The notes under the pieces were generated by a model. The model was not told the origin of the DNA, did no database searches, and saw only the letters and a list, made by a program, of their open reading frames with translations. Positions 8,978 through 16,731 of a stretch of DNA of 64,000 nt are shown here, one piece after another. This DNA is from Pseudodonghicola xiamenensis DSM 18339 (GTDB lineage Bacteria; Pseudomonadota; Alphaproteobacteria; Rhodobacterales; Rhodobacteraceae). Positions within the stretch are counted from its first letter, which is position 1. Each line of letters begins with the position of its first letter. A program made the position numbers and the translations under genes. The DNA is taken from the NCBI RefSeq assembly GCF_000429365.1, contig NZ_AUBS01000001.1:1-64000 (forward strand). The letters run 5' to 3'.

Positions 8978-9348
8978 TTTTCGCGGGACCTCATCGGTTT
9001 TTTTGACTGTTTGGTCACGGAAATAAGGCGAATCTCCCTCATTTTCCGGCATGACGCTGGTGTCCCGTAGGCGAGGCACCGGTTCGTTTCTGGTTCAGAG
9101 CAAACATCTGCACCGGGAAAAGGTTCATCTCGCGCCCAGAAATTGACCATCCGGCAGTGGATATATGGGCGTTTGACCTAAAAAACAGCGTGTCTTTGGT
9201 GAAAATAAATTCCTCACAGGAAAAAACTTTGACCGGTGGTGAGTGTTCCCGCTTTCATGATCCTACTGAGTGAGCCAGTTAAAATAATTGGTCCAAACCA
9301 AATCTGGCTTTGCATTCCAATCAAGTTCAACAAGACAGGGAGAACGAC
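8978..9348. other. Promoter-bearing intergenic region before the ammonium transporter
   Basis: This 370-bp stretch holds no gene that I can support. It is AT-richer than its neighbours. It contains a TTGACC word at 9229-9234 that could be a -35 element without a clear -10, and the operator-like site at 9286-9303. Confidence 0.5.
9286..9303. promoter_or_regulatory. Candidate GntR operator before the ammonium transporter
   Basis: TTGGT-CCAA-ACCAA lies 46 bp upstream of the inferred TTG start of the transporter gene and shares the TTGG/CCAA arms with the sites at 8188-8213 and 8963-8977. Position would suit repression. Confidence 0.4.
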
Positions 9349-10728
9349 TTGGAACAGGATCTTGCGTCCTTGGCTGCCGCGGTCGCGGAGCTACAGGGAA
9401 ACCATGCAGCCACCAACGGCACCTTTGCCGAGACTTTCTATTATCTGACGATCCCGATCATGGTGCTGATCCATGCCGGGTTCCTCGCTTATGAAATGGG
9501 GGCGTCGCGGTCGAAGAACGCGCTGGCCTCGGGCATCAAGAACATCCTCGCCTTCGCGATGATCGTGCCGTTCTTCTATTTCGTCGGTTGGTGGATTTAC
9601 TGGGCCTTCCCGACGGGGCTCTCGCTGTCCGAGGGGCCGATGGGCACCTCGGGTCTGGCCTATGCCAACGAAGTCGCCCTGCCGTGGAGCCAGTTCATGG
9701 GGCCGAACCTCGACGATCGCGCCTCTGGTGTGTTCTGGGGGGCCTTCGTGCTGTTCGCGGCCACCACTGCCTCGATCCTTTCAGGCGGCGTGATCGAACG
9801 CATCAAGCTGACGGGCTTTGTCGTCCTGGCCATCGTGCTGGGCGCATTCGTCTGGATCCTGGCCGCCGCCTGGGGCTGGCATGCGGATGGCTGGCTGGTG
9901 ACCAAGTTCGGCTATCATGACTTCGGGGCCGCCGGTGTCGTGCATATGATCGCCGGGTTCTTCTCGCTCGGGGTTCTGATCAACCTCGGGCCGCGGATCG
10001 GCAAGTTCAACGCCGACGGGTCTGCCAACCACATCCCGGGTCACTCCATGCCGATGACGCTGATCGGCCTGATGCTGATCATCGCCGGTTTCTGGGGTTT
10101 TCTCATGGGCTGCGTCATCGTTCCGGGTGAGGCCTGGTCCTGGGGGAACGACATCGAGGCGACGATCTACGGCACACCGATGACCCTGTCGGGCATGACC
10201 TTCAACACGCTGATGGGCTTTGCCGGCGGCATCATCGGGGCCTGGATGGTCACCCGGGATCCGTTCTGGATGATGTCCGGCGCTCTGGGCGGGATCATCT
10301 CCTGCGCGGCCGGGCTCGACCTGTGGTATCCGCCGATGGCCTTCGTGATCGGCTTTATCGGGGCCTGCGCCATGCCCTTTGTGGCCTCCTTCATCGAACG
10401 CCGTGGCATCGACGATGCGGTCGGCGCCTTCGCGGTGCACGGGTTCCTGGGCCTGTGGGGGCTGATCTCGGTCGGCATCGCCGCCCAGGGCTATCCGGCG
10501 CTGTTCGGTGAGGATGTCATCGAGACCTCCTTTACCGGTCAGCTTGTCGGGGCCGTGGTCATGGGCCTTTTGGGGTTTGTCCCCGGCTACGGGATTTCCC
10601 TCATCCTCAAGATCACGGGCCAGCTCCGTGTTCCGAAAGAGGCGGAAATCCTTGGTCTCGATGCGGTCAAAGTGCCCGCCGAGGCCTATCCCGAAGCGCT
10701 TCACCCCTCGGTCAGCCCGGCTGAGTGA
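9349..10728 (+). CDS. amt: Ammonium transporter (Amt/MEP family)
   Basis: This 459-residue Amt-type channel has about eleven hydrophobic segments. Family landmarks include LIHAGFLAYEMGASRSKNA, the DFGAAGVVHMIAGFFSLG stretch with a pore histidine, and the DDAVGAFAVHGFLGLWG segment with the second pore histidine. The start is inferred as TTG 9349 because GGGAG lies 6 nt before it; another in-frame TTG is at 9310. It may take up ammonium released or present with methylated amines. The gene is followed after 25 bp by a small membrane protein gene and then by dmmDABC. An alternative role in methylammonium uptake is possible. Confidence 0.95.
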   Translation: MEQDLASLAAAVAELQGNHAATNGTFAETFYYLTIPIMVLIHAGFLAYEMGASRSKNALASGIKNILAFAMIVPFFYFVGWWIYWAFPTGLSLSEGPMGTSGLAYANEVALPWSQFMGPNLDDRASGVFWGAFVLFAATTASILSGGVIERIKLTGFVVLAIVLGAFVWILAAAWGWHADGWLVTKFGYHDFGAAGVVHMIAGFFSLGVLINLGPRIGKFNADGSANHIPGHSMPMTLIGLMLIIAGFWGFLMGCVIVPGEAWSWGNDIEATIYGTPMTLSGMTFNTLMGFAGGIIGAWMVTRDPFWMMSGALGGIISCAAGLDLWYPPMAFVIGFIGACAMPFVASFIERRGIDDAVGAFAVHGFLGLWGLISVGIAAQGYPALFGEDVIETSFTGQLVGAVVMGLLGFVPGYGISLILKITGQLRVPKEAEILGLDAVKVPAEAYPEALHPSVSPAE

Positions 10729-10753
10729 TCCCTAAACAAGGAGGACTATCAAG

Positions 10754-10927
10754 ATGGAAGCACCTTTCGAAGCAACCACCTGGAACGGCATCACCGGCGC
10801 GGTCTACGCGGGCTATGGCTCGGTCGAAGGTCTCTGGCTGTTCGTCTGCCTCGCCTTGGTCGTGGTCGCGATCGTGTTCGGCTGGCGTCACGAGGAACAT
10901 GCCTACAAGGCCACGGAAAAGACCTGA
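10754..10927 (+). CDS. Small single-span membrane protein of 57 residues
   Basis: The short frame begins with ATG 10754 with AAGGAGG about 12 nt before it. It has a 26-residue N-terminal part, a hydrophobic segment at about 27-43 (LWLFVCLALVVVAIVFG), and a charged tail RHEEHAYKATEKT. It begins 25 bp after the Amt stop and is followed by a GC-rich hairpin. I do not recognise a named family. Position right behind amt suggests a partner or regulator of the channel, or a small component of the amine-oxidising system. The coding call rests on the ribosome site, sensible composition and exact fit between gene and hairpin. Confidence 0.7.
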   Translation: MEAPFEATTWNGITGAVYAGYGSVEGLWLFVCLALVVVAIVFGWRHEEHAYKATEKT

Positions 10928-10941
10928 CGCGCTTTCCCCAA

Positions 10942-10969
10942 GACCCGGCGGCGCTACTGCCGCCGGGTC
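10942..10969 (+). terminator. GC-rich hairpin between the small membrane protein gene and dmmD
   Basis: An 11-bp perfect stem GACCCGGCGGC / GCCGCCGGGTC with a 6-nt loop lies here, without a T-tract. It more likely attenuates or stabilises the amt transcript than ends it completely. Confidence 0.5.
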
Positions 10970-11011
10970 GTAACACCGAGACTGTGAAATACCACCTGAA
11001 GGACCAAAGAT

Positions 11012-12145
11012 ATGATCGCATCATGGAGATTCTCCGCACTGGCGGACCGGCACCGCGCCCTGGGATCCGGCCTGGAGGACTGGAGCGGCATGGGCACCGC
11101 CTGGAGCTATGACAAGGATCAGACGGAGGAATATCTGGCGATCCGCACCAAGGCGGGCGTGATGGATGTCTCGGGGCTGAAGAAAGTCCATATCTCCGGC
11201 CCGCATGCGCAATACGTGATCGACAAGGCCACCACGCGCAATATCGAAAAGCTGAAGCCCGGCCGTTCCACCTATGCCACCATGCTGAACGACGCGGGGA
11301 AATTCGTCGACGACTGCGTGATCTACCGCATGGGGCCGCACAGCTTCATGGTGGTGCATGGCTCTGGCGCGGGGCATGAACAGCTTTCCAAGTATGCGGC
11401 TGGCCGCAACGTCGTGATGATGTTCGATGACGATCTGCACGATATTTCCCTGCAGGGGCCGCTGGCGGTCGACTATCTGGAAAAGCACGTGCCCGGCATC
11501 CGCGACGTGGTTTATTTCAGCCATATCCAGACCACGCTTTTCGGCAAGCCGGTGATGATTTCCCGCACGGGCTATACCGGAGAACGGGGTTACGAGATTT
11601 TCTGCCGCCGTCAGGATGCGGTCGAAATCTGGGACACCATCGTCGCCGAGGGCGCCGAGATGGGCATCATCCCGACCCGCTTTACCACGCTCGACTGGCT
11701 GCGCGCCGAGAGCTACCTGCTGTTCTTCCCCTATGACAACTCGGAGATGTACCCCTTCGAGGGAGAGGCCCATGGTGACACGCTGTGGGAGTTGGGGCTC
11801 GAATTCACGGTGTCGCCGGGCAAGACCGGTTTCCGCGGCGCCGAGGAACATTACCGGCTGAAGGGTAAGGAACGCTTCAAGATTTACGGGGTGAAACTCG
11901 AAGGTACCACCCCGGCCGCCGAAGGGGCGCCCTTGCTCAAGGATGGCAAGGAGGTGGGTGTCGTGACCATCGGCATGTACTCGGTCCTCAACGAGCATAA
12001 CGTCGGTATCGCCCGCATGCCGGTCGACTGCGCCGTGGAGGGCGCCGAGCTGACCGTCAAGAACCCGGATGGCGAGATCAAGGCCGTTGCCCATCCGATG
12101 CCCTTCTACGACGTCGACAAGAAGCGCCGCACCGCCAAGGGGTAA
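11012..12145 (+). CDS. dmmD: DmmD: GcvT-like aminomethyltransferase of dimethylamine degradation
   Basis: This 377-residue protein has the GcvT fold: an N-terminal folate-binding domain with GVMDVSGLKKVHISGPHAQYVID, SRTGYTGERGYEIFC near 190-205, and a C-terminal barrel with VGVVTIGMYSVLNEHNVGIA. In Ruegeria pomeroyi dmmD precedes dmmABC and is needed for growth on methylated amines although not for monooxygenase activity in a recombinant host. The same D-A-B-C order is seen here. A likely role is to pass the formaldehyde-level carbon to tetrahydrofolate, which folD and purU would process. That role is inferred. Confidence 0.85.
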   Translation: MIASWRFSALADRHRALGSGLEDWSGMGTAWSYDKDQTEEYLAIRTKAGVMDVSGLKKVHISGPHAQYVIDKATTRNIEKLKPGRSTYATMLNDAGKFVDDCVIYRMGPHSFMVVHGSGAGHEQLSKYAAGRNVVMMFDDDLHDISLQGPLAVDYLEKHVPGIRDVVYFSHIQTTLFGKPVMISRTGYTGERGYEIFCRRQDAVEIWDTIVAEGAEMGIIPTRFTTLDWLRAESYLLFFPYDNSEMYPFEGEAHGDTLWELGLEFTVSPGKTGFRGAEEHYRLKGKERFKIYGVKLEGTTPAAEGAPLLKDGKEVGVVTIGMYSVLNEHNVGIARMPVDCAVEGAELTVKNPDGEIKAVAHPMPFYDVDKKRRTAKG

Positions 12146-12178
12146 GAGCCGCAAAGGCCATCCCATCCCCAGACTTGT

Positions 12179-12206
12179 GAGGCGGGGGCCGCTCCGGTCC
12201 CGCCTC
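12179..12206 (+). terminator. Hairpin between dmmD and dmmA
   Basis: The 8-bp stem GAGGCGGG / CCCGCCTC encloses a GC-rich loop in the 89-bp gap. No T-tract follows, so it is probably an mRNA-processing or attenuation element that sets different levels of DmmD and DmmABC. Confidence 0.4.
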
Positions 12207-12234
12207 CTGAGCCCAACAGGATCTGCGTAATCGA

Positions 12235-12837
12235 ATGCCCAATACTGAATTTTCCCCCTCCATCGACAGCCGGCCAACCTATGCGGGGCTGATCTCGCAA
12301 GGCGCCGCTCCGGCGATCATGGTCGCCGATGAGGCCGGTGCGGGCGCACTGGTCGATCTTGCCGCCACGGATGCCTCTGTCATGAAGCATGCCCATGTCG
12401 TGCTCGTTGCGAAATCCGCCGGCGTGGCCGGACAGCTCAAGGGGCTGGCACCCGTTGCCGTGCACGCAGCCCCGGATTTCGATGCCGCCACGCCATTGGT
12501 GACCAAACTTCTGGCCGAGGCGCGCATGGGGACGCAGCTTTATCTGGCGGGCTCCGAAGGGCTGATCGGCCATGTCTCTGCGCTGGCCTTCGCCGTCGGA
12601 TTGCCGCTTGATGAGATCCAGGCAGAGCATCGCGGGTCCATCGCGCGCCGGATGCAATGCGTGCATTGCAAGGGCATCACCGAGGAGGTGACCACCGATC
12701 CCTTCGTCTGTTCCCATTGCGGGCTGACGCTGTTCGTGCGGGATCATTTCTCGCGCCGTCTGGGCGTGTTTCAGGGCGTTTGCGTCGATGCGGAAACGCC
12801 GGGTGTCGTGCCCGAGGCCGTGGAGATCCGCGCATGA
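12235..12837 (+). CDS. dmmA: Dimethylamine monooxygenase subunit DmmA
   Basis: This 200-residue subunit has a C-terminal four-cysteine module: Cys142-x2-Cys145 and Cys159-x2-Cys162 in the pattern QCVHCKG...FVCSHCGLTLFVRDHF, which looks like a rubredoxin-like or zinc-ribbon metal site. The first 135 residues resemble a Rossmann-like electron-transfer domain. The segment after the second Cys pair (GLTLFVRDHFSRRLG) matches my memory of the DmmA family. It overlaps dmmB by 4 bp. With DmmB and DmmC it would oxidise dimethylamine to methylamine. Confidence 0.82.
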   Translation: MPNTEFSPSIDSRPTYAGLISQGAAPAIMVADEAGAGALVDLAATDASVMKHAHVVLVAKSAGVAGQLKGLAPVAVHAAPDFDAATPLVTKLLAEARMGTQLYLAGSEGLIGHVSALAFAVGLPLDEIQAEHRGSIARRMQCVHCKGITEEVTTDPFVCSHCGLTLFVRDHFSRRLGVFQGVCVDAETPGVVPEAVEIRA

Positions 12838-13790
12838 AACTTGCTCTGAAGGTTACTGAGATCGAACAGCTTTCTCCGCTCGTCAAACGGTTCCGTTTCG
12901 AGGACCCGGCCGGCATGGCGCTGCCGGTGTTCTCCGGAGGTGCGCATCTTACGGTAGAGATGTCGGAACGCACCGAGGCGGGGGAGATCATCCGGCGCAA
13001 TTCCTATTCGCTGATCTCCGATCCCTACGATGGCGGTGGCTACGAGATCGCCGTGCGCCGCGAAGACAAGGGGCGAGGGGGCTCGCTCTATATGCACACG
13101 AAGGTTGCGGAAGGGGATGAGATTACGGTTTCCGTCCCTTCGAACCTGTTTCAACTCGACCTGCGGGCGAGGAAACATGTGCTGATCGGCGGCGGTATCG
13201 GCATCACCCCTTTTCTTTCGCAACTCAAGCAACTCGACATGGAGCAGAGGCCCTACGAACTGCATTACGCCGCCCGGTCGCGTGATGAGGCGGCGGGCTT
13301 GAAACTGCTTCCGCAGGCGGCGCATGTCCATGTGCATATCTCGGAAGAGGGATCGCGCATGGATTTGGGCGCGGTGCTCGACGGGCAGCCCTTGGGCACG
13401 CATGTCTACACCTGCGGTCCCGGTGGGCTGATCGCGGCGGTGGCAGATCAGGCGGCGCGTCTGGGTTGGCCGAAAGCCTCGGTCCATTCCGAGGCCTTCA
13501 CCGCGCCGCCGCCGGGGGAGCCTTTCGATGTGGTCATCGCCTCGACCGGCCAGAGCATTCATGTGAAGGCGGATCAGAGCCTTCTGGAGGCTCTGGAAGC
13601 CGCCAGGGTGGAGGTTGAGTATTCCTGCCGTGGCGGCGCCTGCGGGCGCTGCCACACCAAGGTGACCGCCTGCGACGGCCGCATCCTGCACAATGATCAC
13701 TGGCTGTCGGACGACGAGCGCGCCGCGCAACAAGACATCATGCCCTGCATGTCGCGTTTCAAGGGTGCGCGGCTTGAACTGGACCTGTGA
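12834..13790 (+). CDS. dmmB: Dimethylamine monooxygenase reductase subunit DmmB
   Basis: This 318-residue flavin and 2Fe-2S reductase has the phthalate dioxygenase reductase (PDR/VanB) layout. The flavin domain has RRNSYSLIS near 59, the NAD(P)H domain has HVLIGGGIGITPFLSQL and YTCGPGGLI, and the C-terminal ferredoxin domain has the CRGGACGRC cluster plus a last Cys in IMPCMSRF. ATG 12834 overlaps the dmmA stop. It would pass electrons from NAD(P)H to the DmmC heme subunit. Confidence 0.9.
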   Translation: MKLALKVTEIEQLSPLVKRFRFEDPAGMALPVFSGGAHLTVEMSERTEAGEIIRRNSYSLISDPYDGGGYEIAVRREDKGRGGSLYMHTKVAEGDEITVSVPSNLFQLDLRARKHVLIGGGIGITPFLSQLKQLDMEQRPYELHYAARSRDEAAGLKLLPQAAHVHVHISEEGSRMDLGAVLDGQPLGTHVYTCGPGGLIAAVADQAARLGWPKASVHSEAFTAPPPGEPFDVVIASTGQSIHVKADQSLLEALEAARVEVEYSCRGGACGRCHTKVTACDGRILHNDHWLSDDERAAQQDIMPCMSRFKGARLELDL

Positions 13791-13802
13791 GGAGATTGTC
13801 CC

Positions 13803-14846
13803 ATGACCATGCACTTCAATGACGAAACCTTCCGGGGCGATTACACCTATCACAATTCCCCGGAGGCGATCCGGCGTTTCCCGTTCCCGTTCGATCAGGA
13901 CAGTTACATGTACTCGGTCAATATCGAGCAGCACCCGGGTGGGCCGAAGGGGACGCCGTTCGAGAAGACGTTCGACGTGGACGAGCATTACGTTTCCGAG
14001 ATGGCGGACCGCGAGATCACGCTGGCCGAAGACCCGCTGCGCTGTCAGTCGCTGCCGCATATGGAGCTTGCGGGCTGGGATTTGCTTGAGCTCATCATGG
14101 TGTCGAAGGCGCGGGATTATCCCGAGCTGTTCACGCTCCACCGAGATGGCAATGATTGGCACTGGATCAACAGGCCTCTGGGGATCGAGAAGAAATTCAC
14201 CTTCCTTGATCCGGCCACACTGCCTTGTGGCCCGATGGAATATATTACCCGCCAGACCCAGGGCGATTTTGCCCTGCTGCACGAGCGCGACAATAACCTC
14301 TGGATGGACGCGGGCATGATCACCTCGCAGGCCGACTGGTCGCTGGATTTCGATGTCGGCATGAATTTCTTCGAATGGCACGCGCCGGTGCCTAAGGCCC
14401 GCAAGATGGGCGTCTTCGACAAGGCGCTGAAATTCCTTCTGGCGGTGGGGCAGGGGCAGCATTATCGCCGATTGAACTGGACCATGACGGTGAACCCGCG
14501 GCTCGACACCTCTCCGGAGAACTACCACAAATGGGGGCCGGAAAAGCGGACCGTGACGCCGGAGAATGTCGGGCAGAAGCAATTCCTGCGGGTCGAGCTT
14601 CAGACGTTCTTCCGCCTGCCGCGGTCGAATGCGCTGGCCTTTCCGATCCGCTGCTATCTTGCCAATCTCGAAGATCTGGTCAGCCAGCCGAAATGGGGCC
14701 GCAGGTTGCACCGCGTGCTGCGTGACATCGACCCGGCGCTGGCGGATTACAAGGGCTTTGCGGTGAACCAGAAGATGATCGTGGAGTATCTGTCTCAGTT
14801 CGACGATGGTGCGCCGACCTCGCCGGGCATCTTCGCGGACGCATAG
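13803..14846 (+). CDS. dmmC: Heme-dependent oxidative N-demethylase subunit DmmC (DUF3445)
   Basis: This 347-residue protein belongs to the DUF3445 / heme-dependent oxidative N-demethylase family. Conserved stretches include LCQSLPHMELAGWDLLELIM-like text near 80-100, GQHYRRLNWTMTVNP near 220, and LPRSNALAFPIRCYL near 275. It is taken as the oxygen-activating subunit of dimethylamine monooxygenase. It follows the reductase gene by 12 bp, and the SMR exporter gene starts 3 bp after its stop. The heme ligand cannot be named from sequence. Confidence 0.87.
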   Translation: MTMHFNDETFRGDYTYHNSPEAIRRFPFPFDQDSYMYSVNIEQHPGGPKGTPFEKTFDVDEHYVSEMADREITLAEDPLRCQSLPHMELAGWDLLELIMVSKARDYPELFTLHRDGNDWHWINRPLGIEKKFTFLDPATLPCGPMEYITRQTQGDFALLHERDNNLWMDAGMITSQADWSLDFDVGMNFFEWHAPVPKARKMGVFDKALKFLLAVGQGQHYRRLNWTMTVNPRLDTSPENYHKWGPEKRTVTPENVGQKQFLRVELQTFFRLPRSNALAFPIRCYLANLEDLVSQPKWGRRLHRVLRDIDPALADYKGFAVNQKMIVEYLSQFDDGAPTSPGIFADA

Positions 14847-14849
14847 GGT

Positions 14850-15179
14850 ATGGCGTGGATTCTTCTGGGCATCGCGGGGCTTCTCGAAATCGTCTGGGCA
14901 AGCGCGATGAAATCCTCGAACGGGTTCACCCTGTTTTGGCCGAGCGTGGTGACTGTGGTCGCCATGCTGGCCTCTTTCGGGTTGCTGTCCGTGGCCATGC
15001 GCAGCCTGCCCCTGGGCACCTCTTACATGATCTGGGTCGGGATCGGGGCGGTAGGTGCCTTTGTCGCCGGGATTGTCCTGCATGGCGAGGCGGTCAATCC
15101 ATTGCGCATCGCGGCGGCGGGGCTGATCATCGTCGGTATGGCGCTGATGAAACTGTCCTCGCAGGGCACTGGGGCATAG
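14850..15179 (+). CDS. SMR-family small cation exporter (SugE/Gdx-like)
   Basis: This 109-residue protein has four hydrophobic spans and the SMR membrane-embedded glutamate in GLLEIVWASAMKSS (Glu13). It also has the GTSYMIWVGIGAVGAFVAG motif that resembles the SugE/Gdx guanidinium branch (here Ile-Trp-Val instead of Ala-Val-Trp). The gene begins 3 bp after dmmC and is therefore probably co-translated with the monooxygenase. It may export excess methylated amine or guanidinium-like cations. A terminator follows at once. Confidence 0.88.
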   Translation: MAWILLGIAGLLEIVWASAMKSSNGFTLFWPSVVTVVAMLASFGLLSVAMRSLPLGTSYMIWVGIGAVGAFVAGIVLHGEAVNPLRIAAAGLIIVGMALMKLSSQGTGA

Positions 15180-15217
15180 CCGTCCGTCCCTGTCGCGCGG
15201 CAGGGACGGTCGATCTC
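15180..15217 (+). terminator. Intrinsic terminator of the amt-dmm-SMR operon
   Basis: A perfect 9-bp stem CCGTCCCTG / CAGGGACGG with an 8-nt loop begins directly after the SMR stop and is followed by TCGATCTCTTTT. Confidence 0.8.
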
Positions 15218-15669
15218 TTTTCCCGGGGCGTGGAATGCGCCTGTCTCGCAGTCGTCGGAGTTTGATCCTCCGGACCGTGGGAACCCGCCCGCCTGCGGGC
15301 TGTCCTGCCCATGTTTTGGCCTTCGGAGTGCCATTTTGGCAAAACTCTGGCATTGGCGCCATTCTTTCTTGCAGGCCGTTATGTGCCTGAAATTCAAAGC
15401 ATAAGGAAAGCGCTGAATGTGTCTTGTTATTCCATGTTCCGCGGGGGCACGGACGACGGATGCATATTTTATAGACGAAAAATACTCTCTTGGGTTGTGT
15501 AACTTAGATGTTTGATCCTATTTTCGTGTGACTCTGAATGTTTTGCATATTGTCATATGTGGGTTTGTTGAATTTTTGAGATGCTCTTGCGGGAGGCTGC
15601 AAAGGTATCGTTAAAAATGCAAGATGCCTGAAATGAAGATGCACAGATGTTTATTTTTAGCGAGACGAT
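15218..15669. other. AT-rich intergenic region before the GSCFA gene
   Basis: No gene could be supported in this 450-bp stretch. From about 15380 to 15669 the base composition drops well below the surrounding GC level, with runs such as ATATTTTATAGACG and TTTATTTTTAGC. It probably holds the promoter of the GSCFA-SGNH pair and may mark a junction of acquired DNA. Confidence 0.5.
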
Positions 15670-16731
15670 ATGGCCAACCCCTATCAAGACCTGCCTTCGA
15701 AAGCATTCTGGCGCACCGGCGTTGCAAATGTTCATCCTTTTGAAATGAAGGGGCTTTGGACGCCAAAGTTCCAAATAACCTCGGATACCAGAGTCGCCAC
15801 GGCAGGAAGCTGTTTTGCGCAGCATATCAGCGCTGCAATGCAGGGTCGGGGCTACACTTGGCTCGACAGTGAACCGGCGCCGGTCTGCATGAGCAAGAAG
15901 GTCAGAAAATCCTATAATTACGAGGTGTTTTCCTTTCGGACGGGAAACATCTATACGCCCGCGTTGCTGAGGCAATGGGTGTTCTGGGCCTTGGGGCTCG
16001 AGGCGCCATCTTCCGAGGTGATGGAGACCGATGGTCGCTTTTTCGACCCCTATCGCCCGGCGATCGAACCCGGAGGATATGCCTGTGCCGAAGAGGTGTT
16101 GCTGGCGCGGGAGACCACGCTGGCCTGCATAAGGGCCGCGCTGATCGAGATGGACCTCTTTGTCTTCACCCTCGGCTTGACCGAGGGATGGATCAACACG
16201 ACGGATGGCACCGTCTATCCGGTCTGTCCCGGCACCATCGCGGGCCAGTTCGACGCGGATCTGCACGCCTTTCGGAACTTCTCCTACGATGAGACGCTGC
16301 AGGCCATGCAGCAGGCCTTCGAGGCCATCAAGGAGGTCAATCCGAATGTGAAATTCCTGCTGACGGTTTCTCCTGTTCCGCTGACGGCGACGGCCTCGGG
16401 CGATCACGTCCTGGTTTCGACCACCTATTCGAAATCGGTGCTCAGGGCGGTGGCGGGAGCCTTGTCGTCCATGCGGGAGGATACCGATTATTTCCCCTCG
16501 TATGAGGTGATTTCGGGCGCGCCCTATCGCGCCATGTTCTTCGACCCAAATCTGAGAACGGTGACCCCAAAGGGAGTTGAGCACGTCATGAGCCATTTCT
16601 TTGCCGGTGTCGGAATGCAGCAGGAGACACCTGTCGATCCGATCCGCAAGGGCGCGCCGAAAAAGGTCGAGACCGTCGGAGACGATCTGGTCTGTGAAGA
16701 AGCCGTGATGGAGGCCTGGAATGCCAATTGA
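15670..16731 (+). CDS. GSCFA-domain protein
   Basis: This 353-residue protein carries the name-giving GSCFA motif at residues 46-50 (VATAGSCFAQHIS). It also has the family's FVFTLGLTEGW segment near 160 and a C-terminal region FLLTVSPVPLTAT. GSCFA proteins are distantly related to SGNH hydrolases and are often found near surface polysaccharide genes; the reaction is not established. No signal peptide is evident. It overlaps the next gene by 11 bp, so the two proteins are likely made together. Its surroundings have a lower GC content than the flanking operons, suggesting transfer. Confidence 0.85.
   Translation: MANPYQDLPSKAFWRTGVANVHPFEMKGLWTPKFQITSDTRVATAGSCFAQHISAAMQGRGYTWLDSEPAPVCMSKKVRKSYNYEVFSFRTGNIYTPALLRQWVFWALGLEAPSSEVMETDGRFFDPYRPAIEPGGYACAEEVLLARETTLACIRAALIEMDLFVFTLGLTEGWINTTDGTVYPVCPGTIAGQFDADLHAFRNFSYDETLQAMQQAFEAIKEVNPNVKFLLTVSPVPLTATASGDHVLVSTTYSKSVLRAVAGALSSMREDTDYFPSYEVISGAPYRAMFFDPNLRTVTPKGVEHVMSHFFAGVGMQQETPVDPIRKGAPKKVETVGDDLVCEEAVMEAWNAN

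Noticed and set aside
9300..9320. Sigma-54-type promoter before the ammonium transporter
   Set aside because: A TGGC and a TTGCA-like word occur, but not at the fixed spacing that sigma-54 promoters need.
12771..15362. Long open frame of 863 codons on the minus strand
   Set aside because: It is antisense to dmmB, dmmC and the SMR gene, all of which have clear family motifs.
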